Assembly: GCA_918026815.1 (NCBI GenBank)
Contig: CAKJVC010000246.1
Location: 62,001 to 126,000 of the forward strand
Direction: 5' to 3'
From: Chalara sp. BL73
Lineage: Eukaryota > Ascomycota > Leotiomycetes > Helotiales
Length of the DNA: 64,000 nucleotides
This document shows, piece by piece, positions 35,919-46,709 of this stretch (position 1 is its first letter; the number at the start of each line of letters is the position of its first letter). The notes beneath the pieces are model-generated. The model was not told where the DNA came from. It made no database searches and saw only the letters and a program-made list of their open reading frames with translations. The translations under genes and the position numbers were made by a program.

Positions 35919-36121
35919 TGTCAGGCGCCAGGATGTCACGTGCTAAAAGGCACTAAAAAGGGCTCGGTAAAAACACTAAGGCTTGGCATGTATAGGCACG
36001 TAAGGAGTCGCCAGGGGTTCGGAGGGTATAAGTAAGGGACTCGGGACGTAGTAGAGAAGGTAGAGATTAGTCTTGGTATCAATTGCAGTTGACTTGTGCC
36101 ACCCTACTCCAGCACCTTACA
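35919..36121 (+). repeat. 3' LTR of the Gypsy element
   Basis: 203 bp, same ends as the 5' copy, preceded by the polypurine tract. It carries A at the nine positions where the 5' LTR has G; the last about 105 bp differ at a single T/C site. Confidence 0.96.
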
Positions 36122-36299
36122 CAAGTCCAAATTCGAAATTTGCGGATATTTCGAATATTCGACAAGCGCAATTAGAAGCAGGAAAGGCTATAAATATAGA
36201 AAAGGATAAAGATGAAAGTAATAAGTCTGATTTTACTTTGGATTGTATTTTGGTTAAGTAGTTATTTAATTAGAACTGTTTTTGTTTGAGTGATACTCG

Positions 36300-36351
36300 G
36301 CTAGGCGGGGTATCCAAATGGGGGGGGTATCCAAATGGGGGTGCACGGACT
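36300..36351 (-). repeat. Right terminal inverted repeat of the pogo/Fot element
   Basis: Mirror of the left end, ending in GCACGGACT followed by the TA duplication. It carries the same doubled internal 17 bp unit. Confidence 0.95.
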
Positions 36352-36606
36352 TATACACATCGCCAAGCGACCGGCTGACATGGCCTGGCCCGGTGGACCA
36401 ATGAGGAGGTTTCACTCAGGATGTGTGTACTTCTGAACATGTCTTCATACTAGTCCTAGAATAGACCACTAATACGGCGCTTGGTGTCTGACTTTTAGCC
36501 ATAGGCCGTCTGCCAATACTTCGAACAGGCATTCATCAGTATATAACAACCTCCCCTCCACTGCACCTCTTTCTTTATTACTACCCGTGTAGCTGAACGA
36601 CTAAAA

Positions 36607-36830
36607 ATGAAGCTTCTGGTTCTGCTCGTTGTAGCCAGCTGGATAAACCAGGCCGCTTTCGCTAGTAAAGATTTCTCCTGGAACTATTGGGCTAAGTATG
36701 CAGCAGTATGAGCCCGTCACCTGCGCATACGCATGCCGCTCAACCATTGCTGGATATAAGCTTTACTGTAAGAGAAGAAAAATGCTAGGGATCATACAGA
36801 GGAAAGCTTTAAAATTCAGTTCTCTCTAAT
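36607..36830 (+). pseudogene. Broken 5' fragment of a ferric reductase gene
   Basis: An ATG after a TATA-containing leader (about 36540, TATATAAC) opens a signal-peptide-like frame (MKLLVLLVVASWINQAAFAS) that stops at TGA 36709. One frame over, the sequence continues YEPVTCAYACRSTIAGYKLY, the Cys-rich extracellular start typical of fungal ferric reductases (compare YQPPCAHACQRI in the intact gene next door). A two-base loss at about 36706 would explain the break; an 11 nt intron is implausible. No later domain is found before 37009, so this is a truncated, frameshifted relic about 250 bp from the transposon end. Confidence 0.7.
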
Positions 36831-37008
36831 TCTACCTATTGATATGACAGTATCTTGAAACCATTACTAGCTACTAGCTTCCCCACTATATGATGAAATT
36901 TTTCTATGCTTTCTCAATTAATTCTATCAGGCATAGTAATCTTCTGAGACACGCATTTTGCCTCATCTTAATTCTACTTTAGTTTTTATCCTCACTGCGG
37001 AATGTCCA

Positions 37009-39459
37009 TTACCAGTGGAAGGACTCCTCGACTAGTCTCACAATACCATCCTTTCGCCGTTTATTGGCTTCTACAACTGCCTTTTTCACAGTGTTGACCA
37101 TACCCGCAGGCCCGCAAACGACAACTGTAACGTTTTTTACTGCTCTGCTTCCCTGAGTGGTTCCTGCGCTTTGGTGACTAACTTCCTGTCGAACAACCTC
37201 ATCCAATTCCCAGCGGCCGCCAATTTTAATATGAATAATAATACCATGGTCCCGCATATCCCCCGCCAGCTCTTCTAACCCACATGTGTGTACCAGGCCA
37301 GGTGTTCTGGTGCCAAAGTATAGTACGGTTCGAAATCCTAGGGAGCCTCCTCCCGCGCGGGCACGTATCAAAGGAAGGATAGCCGAAATGCCTACGCCAC
37401 CGGCGATACAAACGAGATTCGGAGTTGCCGTGGTCAATATGGAGAAATTTCGTGAGATGTGTGTTGAGTACTTCTCAACTAGGACTCGGAGCTTGCGTGA
37501 GGTGGTGAACAGGTGACCTGTCGCTCCTTGTTCGCGGCGGATGAGAAATGATAGACCGTTGGTAACGCTCTGACTATTTCTAAAAATGTCATCTCTTTCG
37601 GAATCTGCAAGCATGACTGTCGCCGACGAGGGAATCGGCGTTATTGGGGTCATAGGTATTGGTTCTCTGATTGTGTCGTAGTCGTCTTTAGTATGTGTCA
37701 AACGCTGTTCATCACGCTTCAAATAATGCCTTTCATGGGGCTGATCTAGTTTGAATTCGCTATCGGATTCAATATCGGAGTCTGAGTCTGATCCAACTAG
37801 CCCAAACACAGCATCGCCGTGATAGATCTCTTTCTGGCCGATATCGTTTCGAGACTCGATGACCGATGCCATGATAGAGAAAGGATGGTTTTCCCAAACC
37901 CGCCAACCATAGGTTGGAAAATAGAGATATGCCATGCCAGTTCCTTCAACGCCCTCAATGTTGGCAACAAAGTATTCCTCATCAACCTCTAAAACCTGTG
38001 CCGTTCTTCGCAAGCCGTTCACCGCTATCTTTGACCCACGATAAAGTCGCTCAATCCCCCAGATTATTCCCGCAAAGTACACCCAGTTCTCATAACCCCA
38101 GTGGTGCTCAAACTTAAAATATATGTGGTAAAAGGATGTACACAGAACAACAAACGTGAGGACAACGTGCGTATCCACGAAAACCTCATACCAGCGCTTG
38201 CGCACGAAAGGGAATGACGCCGGTACTATGATGCAAAAAGTTACGGTTCCCACAACGCCAACAACCCAGTACGACTGCGTGAACTTATGCACCAGAACGT
38301 GCAGGTGCAGCACAAAATATATAACCGAATGTAACACTACTTGCGCAACGCAGATGTACGCAATCCAGCGATGCATCAGTATAGAGGTGGTATAAGACCA
38401 GTCGGCAAATCGGGTAAAGGGATTGTTGCGACTCGCATAGAGCACTATAGCAGGCAGATTCGCGAGTGCAAGAACTCCCAAGCGATTAGCAACAAGATCT
38501 GCGATCTGCTCGAAGCTGGAGTCATAGATGACGCTGGGCATATGTATTCTGTATCCAAGCAAGGAGAATAGGAGGTTGAGAAGGAGAACCAGTAGGACGA
38601 GCAAAGCCTGACCGCGGGTAGGAGGGGAGGTTTCGCCGAGAAGTCGAAGGACAACGTGGTTCTTACTGATGATGGTTGGATATATGAGATGGGCGAGGAG
38701 AAGCCGTTCGAGACTAGTTGAGATGGCAGAAGCGAGGAAGCAGAGGAAAGTGAGGATGATAGGAAGCCCGGTCATGGATGCAAAGAGAAGGAGCGAGTAG
38801 GTCGAATGGCTTTTCTCAGCCCAAGCAAAATCCCGCAAGGAGATTTCAGCTACGGACCATTCATTGACATCGACCTCACTCAATTCTCCCAGCGGATCAC
38901 CCGTCTTGATCGCTAATTGTGGCCCATCACCGCATAATCTTAGCGCCCTTGAAAATGGATACTTGGGATTGAAGTCTTCTTCCCCAACAGCTGCATACGT
39001 CCAGAATTGCTCCACCTTCCAGTCTTCCTCTTTACCCAGCATTTCTTGGACATCGTCTTCGTGGCGGTAGCTATGGTTGCTAGTTTCAGCATTGGCAGCA
39101 AGGCACCGTTGGTTCAAACACCAAGCTAGCGACAGTATATAGGCATCATCGCCCGCAAAACAGTCAGGACTGGTGTCAAAGCCTAGGCCGCTGCCACCGT
39201 GCCATCGATCTGCCACAGGCGGCGTTGAGCAACTGAGCGGGCTCTGTTTTAAGATGCGCTGACAGGCGTGAGCGCATGGAGGTTGGTACATTTCAATCCC
39301 ATAACCGATGAGGCCGCGTTGCTGCCATTTTGAAGATGCAGTATGCGCGAGCGACAGGTGTGGGAGAGAAGTAAAGTAGAAGAGAAATGACAATAGAGGA
39401 ATACATGGGAGGTGGACAGTAGCCACCGAATGGGGCACGCAGTACCAACCCATAATCAT
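37009..39459 (-). CDS. Ferric/cupric reductase transmembrane component (FRE/NOX-type flavocytochrome)
   Basis: A single exon of 816 residues; ATG 39459, with a second in-frame ATG at 39453. An N-terminal hydrophobic segment (LLSFLFYFTSLPHLSLAHT) is a signal sequence, followed by a Cys-rich extracellular region (residues 55-215) and about seven transmembrane helices. The two bis-haem histidine pairs are visible at about H363/H377 (LMHRW, VLHSV) and H431/H445 (DTHVVL, FYHIYF), each 14 apart. The FAD-binding motif is HPFSI (about 525-529). The NADPH side has AGGVGIS (about 687) and VCGPAGM near the C-terminus, ending in an aromatic tail (FHW). An acidic Ser/Asp insert (SDSDSDIESDSE) lies in the FAD-NADPH loop. 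It should sit in the plasma membrane and reduce extracellular Fe(III) or Cu(II) for uptake; metal preference is not readable. Confidence 0.94.
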   Translation of the reverse strand: MIMGWYCVPHSVATVHLPCIPLLSFLFYFTSLPHLSLAHTASSKWQQRGLIGYGIEMYQPPCAHACQRILKQSPLSCSTPPVADRWHGGSGLGFDTSPDCFAGDDAYILSLAWCLNQRCLAANAETSNHSYRHEDDVQEMLGKEEDWKVEQFWTYAAVGEEDFNPKYPFSRALRLCGDGPQLAIKTGDPLGELSEVDVNEWSVAEISLRDFAWAEKSHSTYSLLLFASMTGLPIILTFLCFLASAISTSLERLLLAHLIYPTIISKNHVVLRLLGETSPPTRGQALLVLLVLLLNLLFSLLGYRIHMPSVIYDSSFEQIADLVANRLGVLALANLPAIVLYASRNNPFTRFADWSYTTSILMHRWIAYICVAQVVLHSVIYFVLHLHVLVHKFTQSYWVVGVVGTVTFCIIVPASFPFVRKRWYEVFVDTHVVLTFVVLCTSFYHIYFKFEHHWGYENWVYFAGIIWGIERLYRGSKIAVNGLRRTAQVLEVDEEYFVANIEGVEGTGMAYLYFPTYGWRVWENHPFSIMASVIESRNDIGQKEIYHGDAVFGLVGSDSDSDIESDSEFKLDQPHERHYLKRDEQRLTHTKDDYDTIREPIPMTPITPIPSSATVMLADSERDDIFRNSQSVTNGLSFLIRREQGATGHLFTTSRKLRVLVEKYSTHISRNFSILTTATPNLVCIAGGVGISAILPLIRARAGGGSLGFRTVLYFGTRTPGLVHTCGLEELAGDMRDHGIIIHIKIGGRWELDEVVRQEVSHQSAGTTQGSRAVKNVTVVVCGPAGMVNTVKKAVVEANKRRKDGIVRLVEESFHW

Positions 39460-41573
39460 TATGAGGCTCTGAAACCTGCTAATACCGCAAGGAAAGCTTT
39501 CGGGATGACAGCTAATCTCGTACGTTGAATTGAATACGGTCGCGGGCCATGGCCTTAAAACAGCCTTACGCTGAGCGATAACCAGTGGTCGCAGGGAATG
39601 ATACTGAAGAGGGATGGGGATGACTGGGAGTTCTCATCCATTTGCAGCAGCAGCAGTTTCCCCAATTTTGTGTGATGTAATATAACGTGATGTTGGCTAG
39701 GAATGAACCCTATTTACTTGTCCGTTGTAATTTTCGCGGATGGCGTATTGTGCGTAAGTTGGGTGCTAGAAACAATTCATCATCAATATGAAAGCACCCG
39801 CTTAGGGTACTTGTATGACTATTGTTACCAGAAGAGGAGACGACTTAGTTATTAATATGCTCAAATTCACGCAAGTAAGGGCACTGGCTGCCTTGGGAAA
39901 TTGGCAAGGGGCGAAAGCTCAGGAACACCACAAACAATACCACAATTTCAACTCTAACCTAAAGTAAAAGCAGCAAAGTCTCACAATTTGAAATTCAAGT
40001 CTCAGAATAACAAAAAACTGAAATGGCTATCTTTATTTTTAATCCTTCTTTATGAGCAACAGGTCTTTAGCCATAGTATGCTTTGTAAGAATATACTCCA
40101 GTTGTGCCACGTTTGATTTCCCGAAGAGGCTGGCCAAGAGGAGCTAAATATCAGCGCTAAGGCCATATGTAGCTTAGTTATACTTATACCCAAATCCCCC
40201 TTTATGCGACTGACTTAAGCGCGACAAACTATTTAGTTAATGTGCGGCTCGCGTTCATGTAGAGATTCCTTTGAGGATCATACTAAGTAGTTAGAAGATA
40301 GCACAAGGCATTAGGGAGTCAGCAGTCTGAGAGCTTTGCGAGGAACAGGCAACCATAGTCATTCTTTAGGACGGATGCTATTCATTCTATAATTTATGTA
40401 TAGCCTACGATACTAACATGTAATACGTTTATATTTCTCTTTGAATTGCTGCTGGTCAAGTCAGGTGATTTCCCGAGGCGAGCTTACTTCATGGGCCTTC
40501 TCGGTTAGTCCTTCCTTTTATGCTTGCAATAGTGGGAAATCTGTGGTACACTCACGGACCACCAAGATGGCTGGTTGACTTCACGCTTTCTCCAGAGATA
40601 TGGGATTTATAACTTGTTTGGTGAGAATGTTGAAAGTCTATAATCCTCTAGCTCAGATGGCTGCAGGATGTTGAAACCAATATTCCGTGGTAAGGTATTC
40701 ATAATTAGTAAGCCCTCTTCAAATGAGTGCACCAATATAATCGCAGACATTATGATGAGTTTGCATGTCACCCTTTTAACTCTTATCCTATGCTGTGACG
40801 GAAGAAGATGATGTCGATATAATAATCCGAAAAATCAAAACCCCCATTTCCCAGTCAATTGGCGGTTGGATCTGGGAGCCTGAAGAAAAATATGGCATCG
40901 TGACACATTAATAAGGCAAGGTCATAAGAGCGGCTTACGGTTTAACTACTAATACACTCCACTTGGTTGTACAATCAATAAGACTGCGATATCAAGCCTT
41001 ACAGCTCCGGTTTTAGGCCTTGAAACTTAATTTCTGTTGGATGAGCGTGGTATATCATGTGAACCACGTGATAAACTAATATCCCGGGTCGTGTGCCTAC
41101 CATGGATATACAGAGTATGCATTCTTTGTACACTTGGTTCCTCGGTTAATGTTTAATTAGTGTTGCCATAGCTATTGGCCTTATCACTTTCTAATGACTT
41201 CCAAGGTTTTGTAAGGCAAATTAAATTGTAATCTAAGCAATAAATTTTTTTATAGAAAGTGATAAAAACTTATCCAAATTTCAAAATTTTAGAAAAGCTA
41301 TAATATATAATTAAACGATGCCATATTATACAATGGGAAATGTAGCCAGTTACTTGATCTCAGGCGCTGCTTATGCGGGTTAGCAGGGAAAGCTAACCAA
41401 CCTCGCAGTATCCCCGGTCCCAATTCCATTCGCCTCATGCCTATGTATGCGGCCTTAGGCATAGCGCGGCCGCTTGACTGGACTGTCTTCGCCCCAGAGG
41501 GTAAGCAGGACTGTTCATCAGGATTGAGCAGATTCTGACTAGCGAATGTCAATGGTTTGTGAACTAAAAAATA
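39460..41573. other. Gene-poor region upstream of the ferric reductase
   Basis: About 2.1 kb with no convincing gene on either strand. The first few hundred bp should hold the ferric reductase promoter. A stretch at about 41220-41320 weakly resembles the repeat at 43994-44162. Otherwise AT-rich, unassigned sequence. Confidence 0.5.
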
Positions 41574-43855
41574 ATGCAGTGCAAGTACCAATCTAACAAA
41601 GCTAGTGCTACATACAGCTATCTCTACGGAGAGGGGCAGAGTTTGAATGACCAAGACCTTTCCGCTTGCATAGAAGGGGTTGAGGTTCAGCCCAAGGATA
41701 ATTTACACCAAGAACAAGCGTTAAGCTTAATCAGCATCAAGCCTCTCAATTGTCAAATTGGAGTCACTTGCAATTGCAAAAGAAAACCTTTGCTTGAAAA
41801 GCCTTCTCTTTATGAGCCATTACCGTCTCAGAACATCATAAGAATTCTTGAAATCCTACCTGGGTCTGGCCCTTTGGAGTGTTGTATGCATTTCGCCCTA
41901 TTACCAAGAGATAAACATACCTATGAGGCATTATCATATATCTGGGATCTCAAATACTTCGAAGGAGCCTCGGAGTCTGCTTCTATTCGTTGCAACAGCT
42001 TTGAGATTACAATCAAGGAAAGCCTTTACACAGCACTATGCCGGCTTCGGCAACCCAATATTCCGAGAGTACTCTGGGCAGATGCGTTATGTATAAACCA
42101 AGAAGACCTCCAAGTACGTAGTTCTCAAGTTCAGCGAATGGGGATCATTTTTGAGAATGCCTTCCGAGTCATTATCTGGCTGGGCAAAGTCCATTCCCAA
42201 GGCAAGAAATTAAAGAATAACGGCTAGCCAATACCAGAACCGTCTGTGTCAGAAACGCTGGTCCAGGAAGCTTTTTCAGGAGTTTGTGAAATCGTCAACG
42301 AATGGAGGACAAAATCTGACCTTCTCAATAAAATCCCCTCTGCAACGTACACAATCACAGCCCCAAGTGCTAGACAGATTCTGACTCGCAACTTTCTTTC
42401 TGCTAGCTCTCCAGTACTGCGAAAGATATTTTGTCTCTACGATAGTAGGTGGTTTCAACGATTGTGGGTTATTCAAGAAATGGTACTTGCGAATTCAGCC
42501 GTTGTTATTTGGTATGTCTGCGAGATCTCCTGGGAATGGATAAGTCTTGCCGCAGCAACTATCCGAACAAACTTTCAGCGGATCGCAAACAATGTCAGAC
42601 AGTACCCCCGACCAGGGTTCCGTGCAGCTCAACCAATCCGCAGGGTACCAAATGGTATTATCAATGCGTATTTTATATACAGACTCTCAAACTCACAGCG
42701 TTACTCTCAACCTCTTCAGTTTACTTCGCTCGAGCTAATAAAGCTTACGCGTAAGTTCAGATGTGAAGACGATCGTGATCGAATATTTGGGCTTCTTGGA
42801 CTTCACACAAGTGATGATGTCCTAGGAAGTATTGTTTCCGACTATTCCAAAGGTGCAAGCCAAGTCTATCTCGAAGTTGCAAGGAAAGTTCTTGATTCAT
42901 CACCATCGCTCTCGCTACTTTTTAGTATTCAACACCTTACGATTTTGGGCACAATCGTATGCCAGATGTTCCAATTTCCCAATACTCCCAAACCATACAC
43001 TTCACTCCTTCGTGGGTTCCTCAGTGGCACTCTTCTTGGACACAAACCATAATGCCACAAGAACCTCATCCAAGCTTCAATGCACCTAACGGCCACAATA
43101 TTCTGCGTCTAGACTGTAATAATTCATTCAAAATAACTCTTCGCGGCATCGAAGTTGACATTGTGAAGAATATTTCTGAGTTGGGCCCTCTTCAAAGAGG
43201 CGGGGGTTATGCCATTCATACCTCAGTATTCTAATATGGAGCTTATTTTGATACTGATACTCACAACAATATCGGGCAACAGCTGCAAAATCTGAGAAAA
43301 AGCCGCCACACGGTTGATGATATTGTCAGCGTATCAATGGCTTTGACGGGTGGCAAAAATTGGTATGGGCTTCCAGTTGAGAAGTCGGCAGCCCATTTAG
43401 CAAACTATGCGCAATGTCTTATTAATGATGGATTAAGATGATCTCTTACAGAAGATTTCATCAACCGCTCCCTCATATTCAACCCTTCATCGAGCGCTTC
43501 TGATGTAGACCAGGAGCAACCTGTTGCATATATCGATTTGGATCTGTTGCAAAAGCTCTCCGAAAGCGGCAACGCCGACCGGTTCCTCGACGCTGCAGCT
43601 ACAGCATGTAGAGGCAGATGCTCTTTTCAGACGTCTTCCGGACTCATGGGAATAGGTCCTTGTATCATGCAAGAGGGCGATATAATTTGCATTCTATACA
43701 GAGCCAATGTACCATTTATGATTAGAAGAGAAGGCACAGCTGGATATTCTGTCGTTGGAGAATGTTACGTTGAACCACTAATGCGAGGGGAAGTACTTGA
43801 AAAACTCTCAGCTCCTGGAACTAATTTAAAGGAATCGTGGATAGAGTTGGACTAG
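41574..43855 (+). pseudogene. HET-domain (heterokaryon incompatibility) protein pseudogene
   Basis: HET-domain blocks appear in order: HTYEALSYIWD, PRVLWADALCINQED, RSSQVQRMGIIFENAF and VIIWLG, then WFQRLWVIQEMVLA and CEDDRDRIFGLLGL, and a typical C-terminal region (GYSVVGECYVEPLMRGE). The first signature ends in Asp where Gly is usual. Lesions are a TAG at 42225-42227, a frameshift near 42955, a TAA at 43232-43234 and a TGA at 43439-43441. Homology resumes after each, so this was one long gene on the plus strand. HET proteins trigger cell death on fusion with genetically different hyphae; this copy cannot make a full protein. Confidence 0.86.
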
Positions 43856-43993
43856 AGGAGTTACAAAGGTACCTAAAAGTTCTTTCCTCATAACATTTTA
43901 AGGTTATTTACTCATGGATTGAGGTCGTTTTCGTTAATCACGTGCTCACCCCCCTATTGAATGCCAAACTTAGGACTAGGCAACACTCAGCCA

Positions 43994-44162
43994 TTAAAGG
44001 TTAAACTTAAAATTTAGGGCAAATATGTTGAGATCAATTTATATTGTGGAAAGATTCAACAAAAAATCTGCCCACATTTTCCGTAAAGCTTTTTATCTGT
44101 TGAACTAGTTAATAACAGCCTTGATTAACTTAAAAATGTGATCCAGGCTGCTTGATTAGCAA
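43994..44162 (+). repeat. Diverged dispersed repeat, copy A
   Basis: An AT-rich block just downstream of the HET pseudogene resembles 53522-53682 in the same orientation. Shared landmarks in order are TTGAG.TCAAT.TAT, TGGAAAGAT, CTTTATCTGTT-like and GATTAA.TT. The match is by eye and includes gaps. Confidence 0.45.
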
Positions 44163-45131
44163 TATTCCCGTACCTCGAACTTATTGACCTGACACTTATG
44201 CGTGCAGCTTTTGATATAGTGCAGCCACTTAAATTTGTTAAACGTCTTTATTTCAAACAATGGCTCACTACGGCAGGTGGTGGGATGTTGTACTCCTCCT
44301 AGAATAAATTTTCGACATGGACCGGAGAATTTTCTACAACGAAATGATGTTATTCGAAGCAATTATCTCGCCTATTTAATACAAGAACTCGAGATTGCAC
44401 ACATTTTTCTCAGCTACAAATGTTCGTTTATGACGGAAAAAAACACGGGAAATAGAAGAAGTAAAGATATGCATATCGTCGCTAGGCTGATAGACGGAAG
44501 CAAGTATACGGCCACTGTCATATACTTGAAGATAAGAGTCGATTTTCGTATTCGTAGTTGGTGAACGTAATATGGACATGTAAAACCGACTTAGCGATGG
44601 TTCGGCGTTGGGAGCAATGTCTCAAACTTTCAAGCAACTCAGGCATTGGTCCCTAGAACGACGCTAGCCTTGCTTAAGACTAGACACGTCCTCTTTCGAG
44701 GTCATGGGTTGTGCGGTCTAGCTTACAAACGCCAATATCTGAGCTTATGATTCAACACTAGCTACAACCTACAAAACAGTAATACGGTCTACCATGCTCA
44801 GCTTTCTAAACGATAAAAATGAACTATCTATTCTTAAAATTGGCAATATAGAATTAAGCTCAATCATAGTCCCTTGGCACAATCTTAATTTGAAGCAGCA
44901 GCATGATCATATGGGGATGATGGACGGCTATATATACTTGGCTTCCTCTAGGAAACACACTAGGTCCAAGATTAAGAATCTGAGTACTAATAATATTCCT
45001 GTTGTTGAATCATCAAGCTAAAGCTCGTACTATTCTCCTCTAAACTCCCCATAGCTTTCTTGATACTGCCACGAAGTCAATACTTCATTCCATCGACTTT
45101 GAATGCGTACAGACATTGGTACTATAGACGC
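44163..45131. other. Intergenic, no recognised feature
   Basis: About 970 bp between the repeat copy and the MFS transporter 3' end. Small open frames show no family resemblance. Confidence 0.5.
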
Positions 45132-46709
45132 TCAAGCCTTTGCTAGAAAAGAGAAACCGACTTTCATAGTCCTAGTCACCAACAAGCTCGAGAAACCTAA
45201 ACAAACGAACAGGCCGGAGAAGAGCAACATGCCCCAATATCCTTGATCGCCGACCTCGTGTCCATTACTTTGAGCTGAAAGAACGGCTCCAGCAATTGGT
45301 GATCCAACAAGAAGACCGAGACCACACATACACAAGGTCATACCAATCCTTACACCGGCTTTTGAGAGATCTGGAGCTAAGAAGACCACCACGGACGGTA
45401 TGACAGCCTGGGCTGCACCACTGAAAAATCCGAAGAGGATTGAGACGACAAGGAGACCAGCGAGAGTCCTCACTGCTATCCAGCATAGGAGCAGAACTGC
45501 ACAGAAAAATGTGGAGGGGAACATGATATTAATGTTTCCAATTCTGGCCAGTTTCGTCAGCGAGGCAGAATGAAGATTGGAGTGGATCTTACTTGTCTGC
45601 CATGTAAGGTGGGAGTAGCCGTCCAGGTATACTGGCGGCGCTCATAATGATCAAAGTATAGAATGCCATATCTTCGTCGATGCCAATATTGATCGCGAAG
45701 TCTGTGATGTAGAAGAATGGCACATAAAGACCAATATATGTGAAGAACATAGCTGGATGATTCAAATAAATTAACGAAGCGGCTTAGAAAAGGAGGGCTG
45801 GATAATTTACACAGCAAGAAGAAGACGTATGGTGCATCCTTCAGAGACTCCAAATCAATCAACGGCCCAAGCTTTTTAGGCGGTAGCCTTGTTTTCATCA
45901 GAGAGAGTGATATCGTGAGTGTGCCAAGGATGATGAAGGCCATTACGCGAACCGCCCACGGGAAGCCTACTGATACAATCAGTCTGCGAATGACTATGGG
46001 ATAGATGATCCCGCCTAAAGTTTGTCAATCAGCACAAAACGGAGGCTACTACACGCAGGAATAATTGTACCAATACTACTTCCCACAGCCGTGAAGCCCA
46101 TCGCCCTACTTCTCTTGGTGGAGAAATAAGTTCCTACAATAGTGAAAGCAGAAATCAATAAGCAACCACTTCCCAAACCAACAGATACACCTTGCGCAAG
46201 CATAGCCTGCCAGAATTTGGTAGATATAGAAGTCATCATCATTCCAAAAACCTGTAAGAAAATGCCAATCACGGTAATGAGGTAGAAGTATCCTGCATCT
46301 AATGCCCAGCCACATATGACTGCCACAATCAGCATCAGGAACCCCTGAATGGATCCAATCCAGGATATTGCTGAAGGGGTGGAGGAGGCAAGAAGAACAT
46401 TTGTGTAGTAGGTTTGAAAAACACCAAAGGCATTAATCAAGCCCCTGTAGCAAAATTATATTAGCAGATGCAAACCTCGTCGTGTGGATTGCGGAACTCA
46501 GCTTACCAGGTATTGAACATGAGGAAAAAAGCTCCCACCACCTGCAACCACGCCTTCAATCCACCGTTTGGGGGCGGTCCAGGTCCAACAGGTGGAGTGG
46601 CAACGGCTGGTGTCTTGTTCGTGTTTTGCGGGCTGTTCTTGTTGACTTCAGTCATTGGCAGAGCAGACGAGACTGAGCTCTTCAAGGTGTGAAGACTGCT
46701 GACCGTCAT
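45132..46709 (-). CDS. MFS transporter, monocarboxylate-transporter type (MCT/SLC16-like)
   Basis: Five exons, 46709-46507, 46444-46053, 46014-45811, 45752-45593 and 45543-45132, total 1371 nt in one frame and give 456 residues. The second intron is only 38 nt, the least certain junction. A short Pro-rich cytosolic N-terminus (PPVGPGPPPNGGLKAWLQVV) precedes 12 hydrophobic helices. The start of TM1 (WGLINAFGVFQTYYT) and the block GLGSGCLLISAFTIVGTYFS with KRSRAMGFTAVGSSIGT are characteristic of fungal MCT-like permeases. These move organic acids or cluster metabolites. It shares a 1.05 kb divergent promoter with the neighbouring P450, which points to co-regulation. Confidence 0.85.

Larger units (their letters stand above)
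29283..36121 (+). mobile_element. Ty3/Gypsy LTR retrotransposon of the chromovirus type, degenerate
   Basis: A 6839 bp element with two 203 bp LTRs beginning TG and ending CA, flanked by a CAAGT target duplication (29278-29282 and 36122-36126). A purine-rich tract (AAAGGAGGGCAA) precedes the 3' LTR. Gag and pol lie in order, protease, reverse transcriptase, RNase H, integrase and chromodomain, on the plus strand. It inserted into the pogo transposase gene, so it is the younger of the two. It cannot be autonomous, because pol contains about twenty nonsense codons. Confidence 0.95.
27837..36261 (+). pseudogene. pogo/Fot DDE transposase, interrupted and decayed
   Basis: The gene starts with ATG at 27837 (MRQYTEQDLLAAFNN, the usual helix-turn-helix start of Fot-type transposases) and runs to 29282. 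It is interrupted by the Gypsy element and resumes at 36127 to the stop at 36261 (SKFADISNIRQAQLEAGKAI...). The DDE core is recognisable near 28640-28916 (FQNNVYLLFLP, TSHVFQLLD). Many stops (TAG, TAA) and substitutions such as a DDE-region Asp-to-Asn and His-to-Tyr fit C-to-T/G-to-A mutation. The first about 20 codons and the terminal segment look much less mutated. Not functional. Confidence 0.88.
27696..36351 (+). mobile_element. pogo/Fot-type DNA transposon, split by a nested Gypsy element
   Basis: The element is bounded by 52 bp terminal inverted repeats (one mismatch) and flanked by TA at 27694-27695 and 36352-36353, the target duplication of the Tc1/mariner-pogo superfamily. Its single gene is a DDE transposase pseudogene on the plus strand. 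Subtracting the 6.8 kb Gypsy insertion and one 5 bp target-site copy leaves about 1.8 kb, a normal size for Fot/pogo elements. The interior is AT-rich and full of nonsense codons, yet the ends are nearly perfect. Confidence 0.92.

Noticed and set aside
42449..42754. Additional open frames inside the HET relic
   Set aside because: They are other-frame shadows; the HET motifs lie in the frames described for the pseudogene.
44640..44760. Possible tRNA-like folded segment with GACTAGAC...GTCTAGC arms
   Set aside because: No B-box of the GGTTCGANNCC type and no plausible anticodon arm; no convincing tRNA was found anywhere in the window.
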